IMG/VR virus record: IMGVR_UViG_3300006749_002543
Span: 1-46,935 of that record
Length of the DNA stretch: 46,935 nucleotides
Origin: a virus
Direction: 5' to 3' (one strand)
The notes under the pieces were generated by a model that had not been told where the DNA came from, searched no databases, and saw only the letters and a program-made list of their open reading frames with translations. The stretch's first letter is position 1; every line of letters begins with the position of its first letter. Made by a program: the position numbers and the translations under genes. Of the stretch, positions 8,081 through 15,765 are shown one piece after another.

Positions 8081-9031
8081 TTAAGTTCTTTCATTAATTG
8101 TAAATGTTGACATATCTGCCTCAAATGGGATCATACCTAGTAAACCGTCACGATTCTTTTCTACATGAACAGCTAACAGTCCTATAGGATCCTCATTGCA
8201 GTATGATTCTGTTATACCATACAAATCATATGGCCGTTGTAACATCATAACAACATGTGCATCTTGACCGATACTGTCACCACCAAACAAATCTGTTAGT
8301 AGCGGCTGATACTGTGCCTTTGCACGGTGTTCTTGTTCAATGTTACGGTTAAGCTGAGATAGAAGTATATTTATAACTCCCATTTTAGCTTGCATCCACA
8401 TACATCCTTTAGATAATTCATTTAGTCTTTGTAGTTCTGACTCTGCTTTACCTACAACAAGACGTGAGTGGTCAAAGATATTTATAATCCTAGCATCAGG
8501 ATTTCTGTTAGTTATTTCTACATTAGCGTCTTTAATATACTCTATATTTCTAGGTATATTATTAAAATAAATAGGATACTTTTTATATTTAGATACTTCA
8601 TTCTTATATAATTCGTAGTCTTCTTCACTTAACCGCTGTTCTACAGACAATAAATCTAACACTTGTTTTTTAACATCTTTAGAGCCTGCACGTAGTATTT
8701 GTTGATGGCCAGGCATCTCAAAACTCCAGTATAATACTACAACTTTTTCTTTAAGCTCATGATCTAACAGGTCAAATATCATTTGATTACTAAATGCTGA
8801 TTTACCTACACCAGGTCTACCAGCAATTACATACATTTTACCAGGTTGTAATCCACCTAATAAATTTTTATTTAGTCTTGCCCATTTAGTAGGGAAGACA
8901 GGTCGTTTACCTAGCATACCAGTCCTAACCTCATTAATAGAAGTTGTTACAGACTGTTCTATGCTTTTAAATCCTCTGCTCTTATAAAGATCTTGTGATT
9001 CTTGGTTTAAGGGGGTCTTTTTGTATTGCAT
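8081..9031 (-). CDS. DnaB-type replicative helicase (C-terminal ATPase form)
   Basis: 316 residues. It matches only the RecA-like C-terminal domain of DnaB: GGLQPGKMYVIAGRPGVGKS (59-78) with Walker A at 71-78, YWSFEMP as in the DnaB H1a region, a Walker B-like IINIFDHSRL, LLSQLNRNIE and VHVEKNRDG near the end. The N-terminal DnaG-interaction domain is absent, and primase is a separate protein here. It unwinds DNA ahead of the phage polymerase. Its start lies 50 bases inside the upstream gene. Confidence 0.9.
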   Translation of the reverse strand: MQYKKTPLNQESQDLYKSRGFKSIEQSVTTSINEVRTGMLGKRPVFPTKWARLNKNLLGGLQPGKMYVIAGRPGVGKSAFSNQMIFDLLDHELKEKVVVLYWSFEMPGHQQILRAGSKDVKKQVLDLLSVEQRLSEEDYELYKNEVSKYKKYPIYFNNIPRNIEYIKDANVEITNRNPDARIINIFDHSRLVVGKAESELQRLNELSKGCMWMQAKMGVINILLSQLNRNIEQEHRAKAQYQPLLTDLFGGDSIGQDAHVVMMLQRPYDLYGITESYCNEDPIGLLAVHVEKNRDGLLGMIPFEADMSTFTINERT

Positions 9032-9539
9032 TTTCGTCTAAGTTTTCATACTTTTCCCAAGTATGGTTATTAATCCAGGTTTCTAAGTTTTGTAAGTACT
9101 CAAGATTATTTCTTTCAATTAGTAGTTGTTTATCCAAACATTTCATAATATATTTATGCTTGTATAGTTTATTATCTACAATTTTTTTGTACCTATTTTT
9201 GGCTTTTTTATTAGCCATAGCATCTGGATCCTTCGCATGCAATACCCTAACGCCACGTGTAGACGAATTGACCTTCATAGGATATTTACTGATTAACTCA
9301 GCAAACATAGAATCAAAGTCAGAAACAAAAAGATCGATGAACTCTTGTCTAATCACATGATTATCAGGAGTTTCACCGAGCTTTATGTATCCTTGCTTTT
9401 GCAATTCGTCTAAATTTGGCTTTAAATTAAGATTGTTTAAATAGTTAAATCCTTTTCGATAGATTATAAATAAATACGTGAAATCATCAGCACTCATATT
9501 TGTTTGTGTCAATATTTCAAAGTCTATATTTATCTTCAT
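8982..9539 (-). CDS. Unknown protein upstream of helicase, possible loader/initiator
   Basis: 185 residues with start MKINIDFEIL at 9539. An ATG at 9605 would add 22 residues, but a Bacteroidetes-type promoter (9577-9606) lies inside that extension, so its transcript can only use 9539. The protein has a Tyr/Phe-rich N-terminus, a Lys-rich middle and long helices (LLIERNNLEYLQNLETWI). Position directly before DnaB, with overlapping ends, suggests a helicase loader or replication initiator; no motif proves it. Confidence 0.65.
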   Translation of the reverse strand: MKINIDFEILTQTNMSADDFTYLFIIYRKGFNYLNNLNLKPNLDELQKQGYIKLGETPDNHVIRQEFIDLFVSDFDSMFAELISKYPMKVNSSTRGVRVLHAKDPDAMANKKAKNRYKKIVDNKLYKHKYIMKCLDKQLLIERNNLEYLQNLETWINNHTWEKYENLDENAIQKDPLKPRITRSL

Positions 9540-9576
9540 ATCAAAAATTCTTTTATAATTAAACGGAACATGGGTA

Positions 9577-9606
9577 CAAATATACAAATCTTTTTCATAA
9601 TACAAA
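9577..9606 (-). promoter_or_regulatory. Bacteroidetes-type promoter (TTTG-N18-TATATTTG)
   Basis: On the leftward strand the -33 element TTTG (complement of 9603-9606) is followed after 18 bases by the -7 element TATATTTG (complement of 9577-9584), a full match to TAnnTTTG. Expected transcription start near 9571, about 30 bases before ATG 9539. It would give the helicase operon a promoter independent of the SF2 helicase gene upstream. Confidence 0.65.
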
Positions 9607-9625
9607 ACTTTTATTTAGTTATTTT

Positions 9626-10789
9626 TTATATCCAATTTACGTTATCCAAATTCTTTGTAGAATTCTTTAGCCATTTCTCCTCCTGACTATCTTTAACATA
9701 AAGTATTATTATATCACCAGTTTTACCTTCTTTAAACCTTACAAGCCTACCTACACGTTGTATCATAGGTAAAGCTTTACTAGTAATACCACACATTATA
9801 CCCATATTTGCATCTGGGACATCTAAACCTTGATTTAAAGCTTTTGTTGAGCATAATACTTTGATTGTATCATTTTTAAATGCATCTAATATTAACTCTC
9901 TTTGCTTTTTAGTTTTACCTGAGTGGTATGACATAGCTAATGGTGACACTGACTCTGCTAACTGATCTGTAAAATCGTTTGCTCCACTGAATGCAAGTAT
10001 TTTTTTGTCTAAGTTATTTATAACTAATTCTTTAAACATTTTTACTTTATTTTCAGCAAAATCTATAATAGCCTTACGCTCTCTAATAGATTGATAAAAC
10101 TGAGCAGCAGCTCTTTTGTCTTCTGGTGTAGCATCTGGTGTACTCATAATATATTTAGCTCTACTAAATGCATCAAATTGTCCTAATACATATTTAGATC
10201 TAATAAACTGATTATTAATAGCTTTGTATGCAGCTCTTTCATCAGTTGTTAATTCTACAGGTATACATTGTATTTTATAAGGAGATACTAAACCAAGCTT
10301 AACACATTGATCTAGTGTAACTTTGTATACTGTAGGTGCTAGCTTACTTAAATAGTTAGCATATTCTTGCTCTTCAGGTACTGTAGCAGTCATGCATAAT
10401 AATTTATCGTAAGTATTATTATCAAAGAATTTTTTATACTCTTTACTTAAGCCTAAATGTATTTCATCACATACTACAATACTATAATGCTCATTTTGCA
10501 ATTTATATGCACTCTGATAACATAGTACTTCAACGTTGTCTAAGCAATGGCCTAAATCCCATTTATAAAATTCTTCACGAAATTGATCTTGTAGTTGTAT
10601 AGTAGGAACAAGTATTAATGCCTTGGTTCCTGTTTTTAATGCGTAATCTATTGCAAGTATACCACATCTAGACTTACCAAAACCAGTACCTGCTATAATT
10701 GAGCCTTTAAATCCAGAGTTAGCCCAACAGTTAAGTGCTTTTCTTTGTTGTACGTCTTTTATTTTGTTCATGTCTAATATTTCTTTCAT
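9626..10789 (-). CDS. SF2 DEAD/DEAH-box helicase
   Basis: 387 residues. Motif I GTGFGKS (34-40), Ia LVPTIQLQDQFREE, II CDEIH, III CMTATV, V KALNQGLDVPDANMGIM and VI QRVGRLVR are all visible, giving a complete two-domain superfamily 2 helicase like the phage UvsW/RadD group. Likely role: branch migration or strand unwinding in recombination-dependent replication or repair. The first 59 bases overlap the upstream gene; an in-frame ATG at 10771 is an alternative start. Confidence 0.88.
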   Translation of the reverse strand: MKEILDMNKIKDVQQRKALNCWANSGFKGSIIAGTGFGKSRCGILAIDYALKTGTKALILVPTIQLQDQFREEFYKWDLGHCLDNVEVLCYQSAYKLQNEHYSIVVCDEIHLGLSKEYKKFFDNNTYDKLLCMTATVPEEQEYANYLSKLAPTVYKVTLDQCVKLGLVSPYKIQCIPVELTTDERAAYKAINNQFIRSKYVLGQFDAFSRAKYIMSTPDATPEDKRAAAQFYQSIRERKAIIDFAENKVKMFKELVINNLDKKILAFSGANDFTDQLAESVSPLAMSYHSGKTKKQRELILDAFKNDTIKVLCSTKALNQGLDVPDANMGIMCGITSKALPMIQRVGRLVRFKEGKTGDIIILYVKDSQEEKWLKNSTKNLDNVNWI

Positions 10790-11078
10790 TTTCTAAGTGT
10801 TTTAAAAGTTGTTTAGGTTTTACTACATCGTGCCAATATTGTTTATAGTATGCTTTTCTATCTCTAGTCATAGGTATTATAGATCCATGTCGTTTGGCTT
10901 TAAGCCAACTAAATCCATTGTATTTTAAGAACTCTTTATATTCATCAGTGTGTTCTTCTACCTCACCACTATATTTAAACCAATCATCCATATCTATTTG
11001 ATTAGCTTTGACTCTCTCTTTCCAGTCACGATAGTCTTTGCATTCTTGCACAAATGCTTCTATTAGTTTTTTATCCAT
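10731..11078 (-). CDS. Unknown charged protein (115 aa)
   Basis: Rich in Lys, Glu, Tyr and Trp, with two predicted helical halves (ECKDYRDWKERVKANQID and KPKQLLKHLENERNIRHEQ) and a basic tail KRRTTKKST. It is set between PolA (7 bases away) and the SF2 helicase (overlap 59 bases), so a DNA-replication accessory role is likely by position. No recognised domain. Confidence 0.6.
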   Translation of the reverse strand: MDKKLIEAFVQECKDYRDWKERVKANQIDMDDWFKYSGEVEEHTDEYKEFLKYNGFSWLKAKRHGSIIPMTRDRKAYYKQYWHDVVKPKQLLKHLENERNIRHEQNKRRTTKKST

Positions 11079-11085
11079 ATTATTA

Positions 11086-12981
11086 TTATTTTTCCCAACA
11101 ATTACTTACTGATACTTCTGCTTTTAATAACCTATTTGTTACTATTTCATTTGCAGCCATTTCCATTAGTATTTTCATATCTCCTGTCCATGTCTCTAGA
11201 TAGTCATTTCTACATATAGTATCTATCTGATCATGTACAGTCATTACTAGTTTTACAGGAGCATCGTGTTCTTTAATATAATCTCTCATACTAATTAAAG
11301 CACGCTTAGTCATATCAGCACTAGCTCCTTGTATAGGTGTATTTTTAGATGCACGTTCAATTGTACCTAATTGCATACTAGCTGACTTGTTGTCCCATAT
11401 TTTAGGATACCAGCTAGTAAACCATCTCCTCCTATTATAAGGAGGAAATGTTTTAATATACCCATATTTTTTACCAAAGTTACCTAGTTTATCTAAGAAC
11501 CCTTTGATCGATGGGAACGCTTGGAAATACTTTTCGATGAGCTCTTTAGCTCCCTCCACACTGATATTAAGAGTATCAGAAAGCTTATGAGGGCCCATGC
11601 CATAAGCAAGACCGAAATTAATGGTTTTGACATTAGTTCTAAGTTTTTTATGTTGTTTACAATTACATTTTAATTTTTTAGTCATATATACACAATCTTC
11701 TTCAGCAGCATTTAACCATTCATCACCATACACCAACTCAGCACATGTAGAGTGTAAGTCCTGTCCTTCTTCTAAGGCTTTCAACCATACGGGATCCTTA
11801 GATCCAAAGGCAATTACATTTAACTCTTGGCTTGAGTAATCAGCACTTACAAAGCTCCATCCTATCGGTGCAGTAAAACAGTTTCTAAATCTATTATCAG
11901 CAGGAATCTGCTGCATGTTAGGTTTGGATGAGCTAACTCTACCTGTGTCAAGTATTTGGTGAAAATTGGTGTGTATTCTATTATCTCCTGCTAAATTATC
12001 AAAGAATTTATGACCATATGATGTACATAATTTCATAGCTTCTTTATATTTTACATATGTATCTATAATTTCGTAACTAAATCTATGTTTATACATTGCT
12101 TTACCGTTAACATTATCTAAATCAGGCACAAGACATTGAAATACCTCAAGTACTTGTTTAGGTGATGTCCATTTAACATTTACTTTTCTTAATTCTTCAA
12201 TTGGTGTAAACATATCAGCTTGTACATATTTAGCTACAAACTTTTGTAATTTATGATTTTCTATTAATATTTCATCTAAGTTTAATTGTAGTGCTGTTGC
12301 TTCATTGTTGTTTATTTCGTCAAGTGTCTTCCATTGCTCAGTATCTAAATCTAAACCATTACATTCTATATCTGCAAATGATAATACTACTTCATTCTCT
12401 AAATCTACAACGTTATTTAGTTTATATTTATCTATTAATGGTAACTGATGTTCACGTATACCTACAAGATATTCTACATCTTTAGCACCATAAACTATTT
12501 GATCAGCTTTAAATGGATGACCTTCTAGATTAATAAATTGGTTTCTTACCTCTTTATTTATTTCTACATTTAAATACTTTTTACAAACATCTTTGAGTCC
12601 ATACTTCATTCCATCCTTACCACAATTTAATACTCTCTCAGTAAGAAAGGTGTCATAGACACACTCAAGTTTTATATTTGATGTTGTTTTTATAAACTTA
12701 TAATCAAACTTGGCGTTATGAAGTATTTTTATTATATTTTTAGACTCTAAGATGTGTCGTATAGGTTCTAATGATATAAATCTAGTGTCAATTATAAATT
12801 GGTTTTCTTCATCACCTATCTGAAACATAATCATTTTCTTACATGTAAAATCAAATCCTTCTGTTTCTGTGTCAACACCTAACACTTTTTTTGTTTCACA
12901 ATATCTTGCAACATCTTCTATGTTACATTGTGCAAATTCTGTTTTAGGTATAAGTGTTTTTATACCAACTGTATAAATCAT
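11086..12981 (-). CDS. polA: DNA polymerase I-type (family A) with 3'-5' exonuclease
   Basis: 631 residues. Proofreading domain: DTETEG (Asp37, Glu39), LHNAKFDYK near 93 and YGAKDVEYL near 165. Polymerase domain: DTGRVSSSKPNMQQIP, motif A SADYSSQELNVIA, motif B RTNVKTINFGLAYG and motif C MTVHDQID. No 5'-3' exonuclease domain, as usual for phage PolA. In motif B the residue equivalent to E. coli Phe762 is Phe; in marine phages Phe or Tyr here has been linked to a virulent lifestyle. Motif C reads HDQ where most family members have HDE. This is the phage replicative polymerase. Confidence 0.95.
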   Translation of the reverse strand: MIYTVGIKTLIPKTEFAQCNIEDVARYCETKKVLGVDTETEGFDFTCKKMIMFQIGDEENQFIIDTRFISLEPIRHILESKNIIKILHNAKFDYKFIKTTSNIKLECVYDTFLTERVLNCGKDGMKYGLKDVCKKYLNVEINKEVRNQFINLEGHPFKADQIVYGAKDVEYLVGIREHQLPLIDKYKLNNVVDLENEVVLSFADIECNGLDLDTEQWKTLDEINNNEATALQLNLDEILIENHKLQKFVAKYVQADMFTPIEELRKVNVKWTSPKQVLEVFQCLVPDLDNVNGKAMYKHRFSYEIIDTYVKYKEAMKLCTSYGHKFFDNLAGDNRIHTNFHQILDTGRVSSSKPNMQQIPADNRFRNCFTAPIGWSFVSADYSSQELNVIAFGSKDPVWLKALEEGQDLHSTCAELVYGDEWLNAAEEDCVYMTKKLKCNCKQHKKLRTNVKTINFGLAYGMGPHKLSDTLNISVEGAKELIEKYFQAFPSIKGFLDKLGNFGKKYGYIKTFPPYNRRRWFTSWYPKIWDNKSASMQLGTIERASKNTPIQGASADMTKRALISMRDYIKEHDAPVKLVMTVHDQIDTICRNDYLETWTGDMKILMEMAANEIVTNRLLKAEVSVSNCWEK

Positions 12982-12982
12982 A

Positions 12983-13234
12983 TTAAAATCCTTTGGTTAT
13001 TAAATCTTCGTACTCGTTCTGTAATTCTGCTTGTTTAATCAGATGATTATCATAGTGATCCATTAAATATGTGTCTACATAATTACACACATGTTTACCC
13101 AAAATTGTATCACATTTTTCACCACCAAATATAAAACTTTCTTTATTATTTTCGTGTGCTTTTATGTATAAATCTTTAAATTCTTGATAAGTATTATCAC
13201 TTACCATTTGTGCTATCCAGCTCATGTATGACAT
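12983..13234 (-). CDS. Unknown protein upstream of polA (83 aa)
   Basis: Acidic, helix-rich protein (MSYMSWIAQMVSDNTYQEF start) with two cysteines, CDTI and CNYVDT. It ends one base before polA's ATG, so both are in one transcript that begins after the terminator at 13262-13296. An in-frame ATG nine bases downstream is an alternative start. No family recognised. Confidence 0.6.
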   Translation of the reverse strand: MSYMSWIAQMVSDNTYQEFKDLYIKAHENNKESFIFGGEKCDTILGKHVCNYVDTYLMDHYDNHLIKQAELQNEYEDLITKGF

Positions 13235-13252
13235 AATTTTATATTTTAAATT

Positions 13253-13296
13253 AATAAATAAAATATCAAAGGGAGATATTCTCTCCCCTTGATATT
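13253..13296 (-). terminator. Rho-independent terminator (leftward)
   Basis: A 15-bp stem (13262-13276 with 13282-13296; one G-U pair in the leftward RNA) has a 5-base loop. In the leftward transcript it is followed by a U-rich stretch at 13253-13261. It begins 10 bases past the stop of the 201-residue gene, separating it from the polA operon. Confidence 0.85.
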
Positions 13297-13305
13297 ATAG
13301 ATAAT

Positions 13306-13911
13306 TTACAGTCCTATTTCATTTGACTGTAACTCACCAACCATTTCATTTGATGTCGTTAATTCAACTTGACTCTCTTTTACATCTATAGAGTCAGCTT
13401 CTAATCTTGTGTGTTTAACTTCTTGGTCACCTTTTATACCAACAACAATTACATTACTAAAGATATACTCACCATTGTGTAGCATGTGAGGTCCATTTTT
13501 ACCACGTCTTTTAGCAGCAGTCTCATAGTTTTGCTCTTGCCATGGTGTTGGTTCAGTTGTTTCTTTAATTGCTAGTCTAACATTAAATCCATTTAATGTA
13601 GGATTTAATATATTTAAGTCTAACATTGTGCCTTTAGGGCCATCATACCAGTTTTCATTCATTTCTGAAAAGTCTACTCCATAATCCTCAGTTGCAGCTT
13701 GTCTGTCAGTTATTAACCATGATCTTCTAGCTTTATTTGAGAATGAGTCATCGTAGCGATTAGAATATGCTAATAAACTCATTTGTTCGTTTTCTGGTCT
13801 AATTACTTCTGCAAATTGTAGTGATATTTTATCATTTGCTACAACTCTTGCGTCTACTAATAGACATTCTCCATTCTTTAATGTTTCTACTGTTCCTGTG
13901 TTTGTTTTCAT
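13306..13911 (-). CDS. Unknown protein with own terminator (201 aa)
   Basis: A mixed beta-rich protein with an N-terminal NTGTVETLKNGECLLVDARV and a central ENWYDGPKGTMLDLNIL; the C-terminal 40 residues look flexible and acidic. Flanked by a strong terminator and by a leader motif 13 bases before the ATG, it looks like an independently controlled, well-expressed early gene. I do not recognise the fold; an OB-like nucleic-acid-binding role is only a possibility. Confidence 0.7.
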   Translation of the reverse strand: MKTNTGTVETLKNGECLLVDARVVANDKISLQFAEVIRPENEQMSLLAYSNRYDDSFSNKARRSWLITDRQAATEDYGVDFSEMNENWYDGPKGTMLDLNILNPTLNGFNVRLAIKETTEPTPWQEQNYETAAKRRGKNGPHMLHNGEYIFSNVIVVGIKGDQEVKHTRLEADSIDVKESQVELTTSNEMVGELQSNEIGL

Positions 13912-13924
13912 AATTTATTTAATG

Positions 13925-13935
13925 TTTAATTGATT
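13925..13935 (-). promoter_or_regulatory. Recurrent leader motif AATCAATTAAA
   Basis: Same 11-mer as at three other leftward genes, 13 bases upstream of the ATG at 13911. Confidence 0.45.
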
Positions 13936-13971
13936 ATTTGATAGTTTCATAAAGGTATACTATCAACCTTG

Positions 13972-14091
13972 TTAATTAATTTTTATTTCTATACTTATAA
14001 ATGGTAATAATATTATAAATAGTTTATCCACCCAAGCTACACCAATTCCTATTCCTAGGAATGGTGTAAATTCAATGTTAAACCTTTTCAT
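13972..14091 (-). CDS. 39-residue hydrophobic peptide
   Basis: ATG at 14091, TAA at 13972-13974. The product begins MKRFNIEFTPFLGIGIGVAW and continues with a hydrophobic LFIILLPFISIEIKI, so it is almost wholly membrane-compatible. Its ATG overlaps the TGA of the 71-residue gene upstream (ATGA), and it fills a 170-base gap. Membrane peptide of unknown role. Confidence 0.6.
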   Translation of the reverse strand: MKRFNIEFTPFLGIGIGVAWVDKLFIILLPFISIEIKIN

Positions 14092-14303
14092 ACTATTGTG
14101 TGTATTTCTTCAGAATATGCAAGATCATATGATATGTCTGATATTCTTGTGTTAACTAGATCTAATGACAACTCAAGTAATTGTCCCCTAACTTTACGTT
14201 TGTTTGTTTTGATTTCTTTAGTAATAATGTGTTGTAGTTTAATTAGTTCGTCTAAATCATTTCTTCTAATGTCTACTGTTACTCCTTTTAATTTGATTTT
14301 CAT
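14088..14303 (-). CDS. Unknown helical protein (71 aa)
   Basis: Begins with a short beta stretch (KIKLKGVTVDI) and continues as two amphipathic helices (LDELIKLQHIITKEI; RGQLLELSLDLVNTRIS). Small basic-to-neutral early protein in a run of short genes next to the control region. No family recognised. Confidence 0.6.
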   Translation of the reverse strand: MKIKLKGVTVDIRRNDLDELIKLQHIITKEIKTNKRKVRGQLLELSLDLVNTRISDISYDLAYSEEIHTIV

Positions 14304-14367
14304 AATGTTTGTTGTTTTAAATGTTTATAATTAATTAGTTTATTTGTCGTAATAAATGTTTAATTAT

Positions 14368-14568
14368 TTAGTTAGTTGATTCTAACTCTTTTATCTTTTG
14401 TTTTAACTCAATGATCTGAAGTTTAAACTGAACATTATCTGAGGTTAGTCTGTCAACATCTTGTAGTGCTCTCATTAGTTCTAAGTTTTTAGATCGAATC
14501 TTTTGTTCTTCAGTATAGTTTATACTGTTAATTGGTAAATGTCTTAAATCTTTTTCGTGTTCTTTCAT
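14368..14568 (-). CDS. Small coiled-coil protein (66 aa)
   Basis: Residues about 20-64 (NLELMRALQDVDRLTSDNVQ onward to QKIKELES) have heptad spacing of Leu/Ile and charged residues, indicating a parallel coiled coil or dimerisation helix. Typical of small early phage proteins that bind and redirect a host protein, but no target can be named. Confidence 0.6.
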   Translation of the reverse strand: MKEHEKDLRHLPINSINYTEEQKIRSKNLELMRALQDVDRLTSDNVQFKLQIIELKQKIKELESTN

Positions 14569-14636
14569 GATTGTTTGTGTTTAGTTAATATTTAGGTAAA
14601 TGAACAGTTTGAATACATGTTCAGGTATTAATTGTT

Positions 14637-14936
14637 TTAATCTCTTGGAAAGACTTTAACTGTTAATTCTTTTCCTCCTTTTGGTAAAGGTTGAGAATGA
14701 TAAACATGATAAGGACCTTGTCCAACATATCCTTTTAGTTTCTCAGTGTATTGTTTTAACTCATCTAGTTTCTCAGATGTTATTAGTTTCTGATTGTTTA
14801 TGTCAAATGGAAACATATTATAACATGTGTTAATGAGTTGTAATAAATCTTCTATTGTGTCTAAATGAAATCCAACATGATCAAAGTCAGTTGGTCCTTC
14901 TGTGTCAAATGATGTAAATTGTTTTTCTTTTGTCAT
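14637..14936 (-). CDS. Unknown early protein (99 aa)
   Basis: N-terminus acidic and polar (MTKEKQFTSFDTEGPTDFDH), middle helical (IEDLLQLINTCYNMF; KLDELKQYTEKLKGY), C-terminus basic and beta-like (GKELTVKVFPRD). The last residues PRD also end the neighbouring 74-residue gene (TTPRD). It is the first gene after the terminator at 15112-15148. Function unknown. Confidence 0.6.
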   Translation of the reverse strand: MTKEKQFTSFDTEGPTDFDHVGFHLDTIEDLLQLINTCYNMFPFDINNQKLITSEKLDELKQYTEKLKGYVGQGPYHVYHSQPLPKGGKELTVKVFPRD

Positions 14937-15027
14937 TGTTTTATCTAATTGATATTTAAGTGTTAGTGTTATATTATGTTATGTGATTAAATCTATTGAT
15001 TGTCAAATTGTGGGAAAATGTGGTGAA

Positions 15028-15045
15028 TGTGACGTGATTGTCACA
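15028..15045. promoter_or_regulatory. Palindromic site TGTGAC-N6-GTCACA
   Basis: Six-base inverted arms separated by GTGATT, in the 190-base gap upstream of the 99-residue early gene. It looks like a dimeric operator. The half-site spacing (TGTGA-N8-TCACA) differs from that of a CRP site. Confidence 0.35.
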
Positions 15046-15111
15046 CTCACACACAAAGTTCACAACAAGTATTATGAATGTCTCGAAAGTTTTGTTTCAA
15101 AGACATAACAA

Positions 15112-15148
15112 TAAAAAAATACAACCCCTAATCTCTAGGAGTTGTATT
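15112..15148 (-). terminator. Rho-independent terminator overlapping a stop codon
   Basis: A 13-bp stem (15118-15130 with 15136-15148; one G-U pair in the leftward RNA) with a 5-base loop, followed by an unbroken U run. The 5' arm is made of the last codons of the 74-residue gene, so that gene is a self-contained transcript. Confidence 0.88.
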
Positions 15149-15352
15149 CATTTTGACAATAGTTCCCTTGTTCATGAGTTTCTCATACTTATCTTTATTA
15201 GATTTTAAAATAAGTCTAGTATCAAACTGAGTTACATGTAGTTCGTTGTCTACCTCTACCTCAGAATCCATGAAGGTTACGATGAAGTAGTTAGGGTTCT
15301 TTGTTCCGATGAATGATTCTATCTGAACCATTGTGTTGTTAGGTGTGTCCAT
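15128..15352 (-). CDS. First leftward gene, unknown (74 aa)
   Basis: I take ATG 15352 (MDTPNNTMVQIESFIG), preceded by an A/T-rich leader TTAAAACATATAATAAC, rather than an upstream GTG at 15433 whose 27 extra codons read like untranslated sequence. The protein is beta-rich (NYFIVTFMDSEVEVD; DTRLILKSNKDKYEKL). It is the gene closest to the strand switch on the leftward side and ends inside its own terminator, as expected for a small, strongly expressed early protein. Function unknown. Confidence 0.6.
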   Translation of the reverse strand: MDTPNNTMVQIESFIGTKNPNYFIVTFMDSEVEVDNELHVTQFDTRLILKSNKDKYEKLMNKGTIVKMNTTPRD

Positions 15353-15491
15353 GTTATTATATGTTTTAAGGTTGGGTGATAAAATTATCGGAACTAAGGT
15401 GGGGTCTTTGATGATAGTGGTCCACACGTTCACAAATCCTGGTCAAAAAAAATTTTTGGTATTTTATTTTTTTATTCCATTTATTTTATTT

Positions 15492-15499
15492 TATCTTTG
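15492..15499 (+). promoter_or_regulatory. -7 element TATCTTTG upstream of putative RNA
   Basis: Full match to Bacteroidetes TAnnTTTG and identical to the element at 15791-15798. The -33 region is a T-rich tract without a well-placed TTTG (nearest is 33 bases away), so promoter strength is uncertain. Predicted start near 15505. Confidence 0.45.
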
Positions 15500-15760
15500 C
15501 ACCGCAACAATATTCAGCCCTCGGTAACCAAAAAAGGGCAAAGACATCGGATTGTAGGGCTAAATAAGTCTAGAGTTTTCTCCGGTAGTTGCAAAAGAAC
15601 GAGCGTATAAGCTTTAGTTAGGATAGATTGCACACAGGTATGTGCGGTGAATTAACATCAGTCTTACTATCCTTGGGTCCCCGAGCACTGCTAAAGTGAA
15701 ATCCAAGTTTGAAATAGGTTTTTCAAGGGGGAAAGTTATATCCTTTTGAAAAATTATAAA
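15500..15760 (+). ncRNA. Putative structured noncoding RNA
   Basis: By hand count 15501-15700 is about 43% G+C, well above the flanking A/T-rich DNA, with no reading frame of note. Possible helices on the plus strand: 15516-15521 with 15556-15561 (6 bp); 15611-15617 with 15691-15697 (7 bp) enclosing 15620-15626 with 15667-15673 (7 bp), which encloses hairpin 15630-15634/15641-15645; and a 3' hairpin 15719-15730/15742-15753 (12 bp, two G-U). A 7-bp alternative pairing (15500-15506 with 15643-15649) would compete with the inner hairpin. A TAnnTTTG element sits at its 5' end. It has no tmRNA, RNase P or SRP signature I can see. The 3' end is unclear because the last hairpin lacks a U tract. Confidence 0.5.
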
Positions 15761-15765
15761 AAATG

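Noticed and set aside
9540-9605. Longer N-terminus (start at ATG 9605) for the gene before DnaB
   Set aside because: The extension overlaps a full Bacteroidetes promoter, and the ATG at 9539 fits the expected transcript.
15028-15045. CRP-like site
   Set aside because: The TGTGA and TCACA half-sites are 8 bases apart, not 6, and CRP is not typical of this host group.
15353-15433. GTG start at 15433 for the first leftward gene
   Set aside because: The extra 27 codons look like leader sequence, and ATG 15352 has a typical A/T-rich upstream region.
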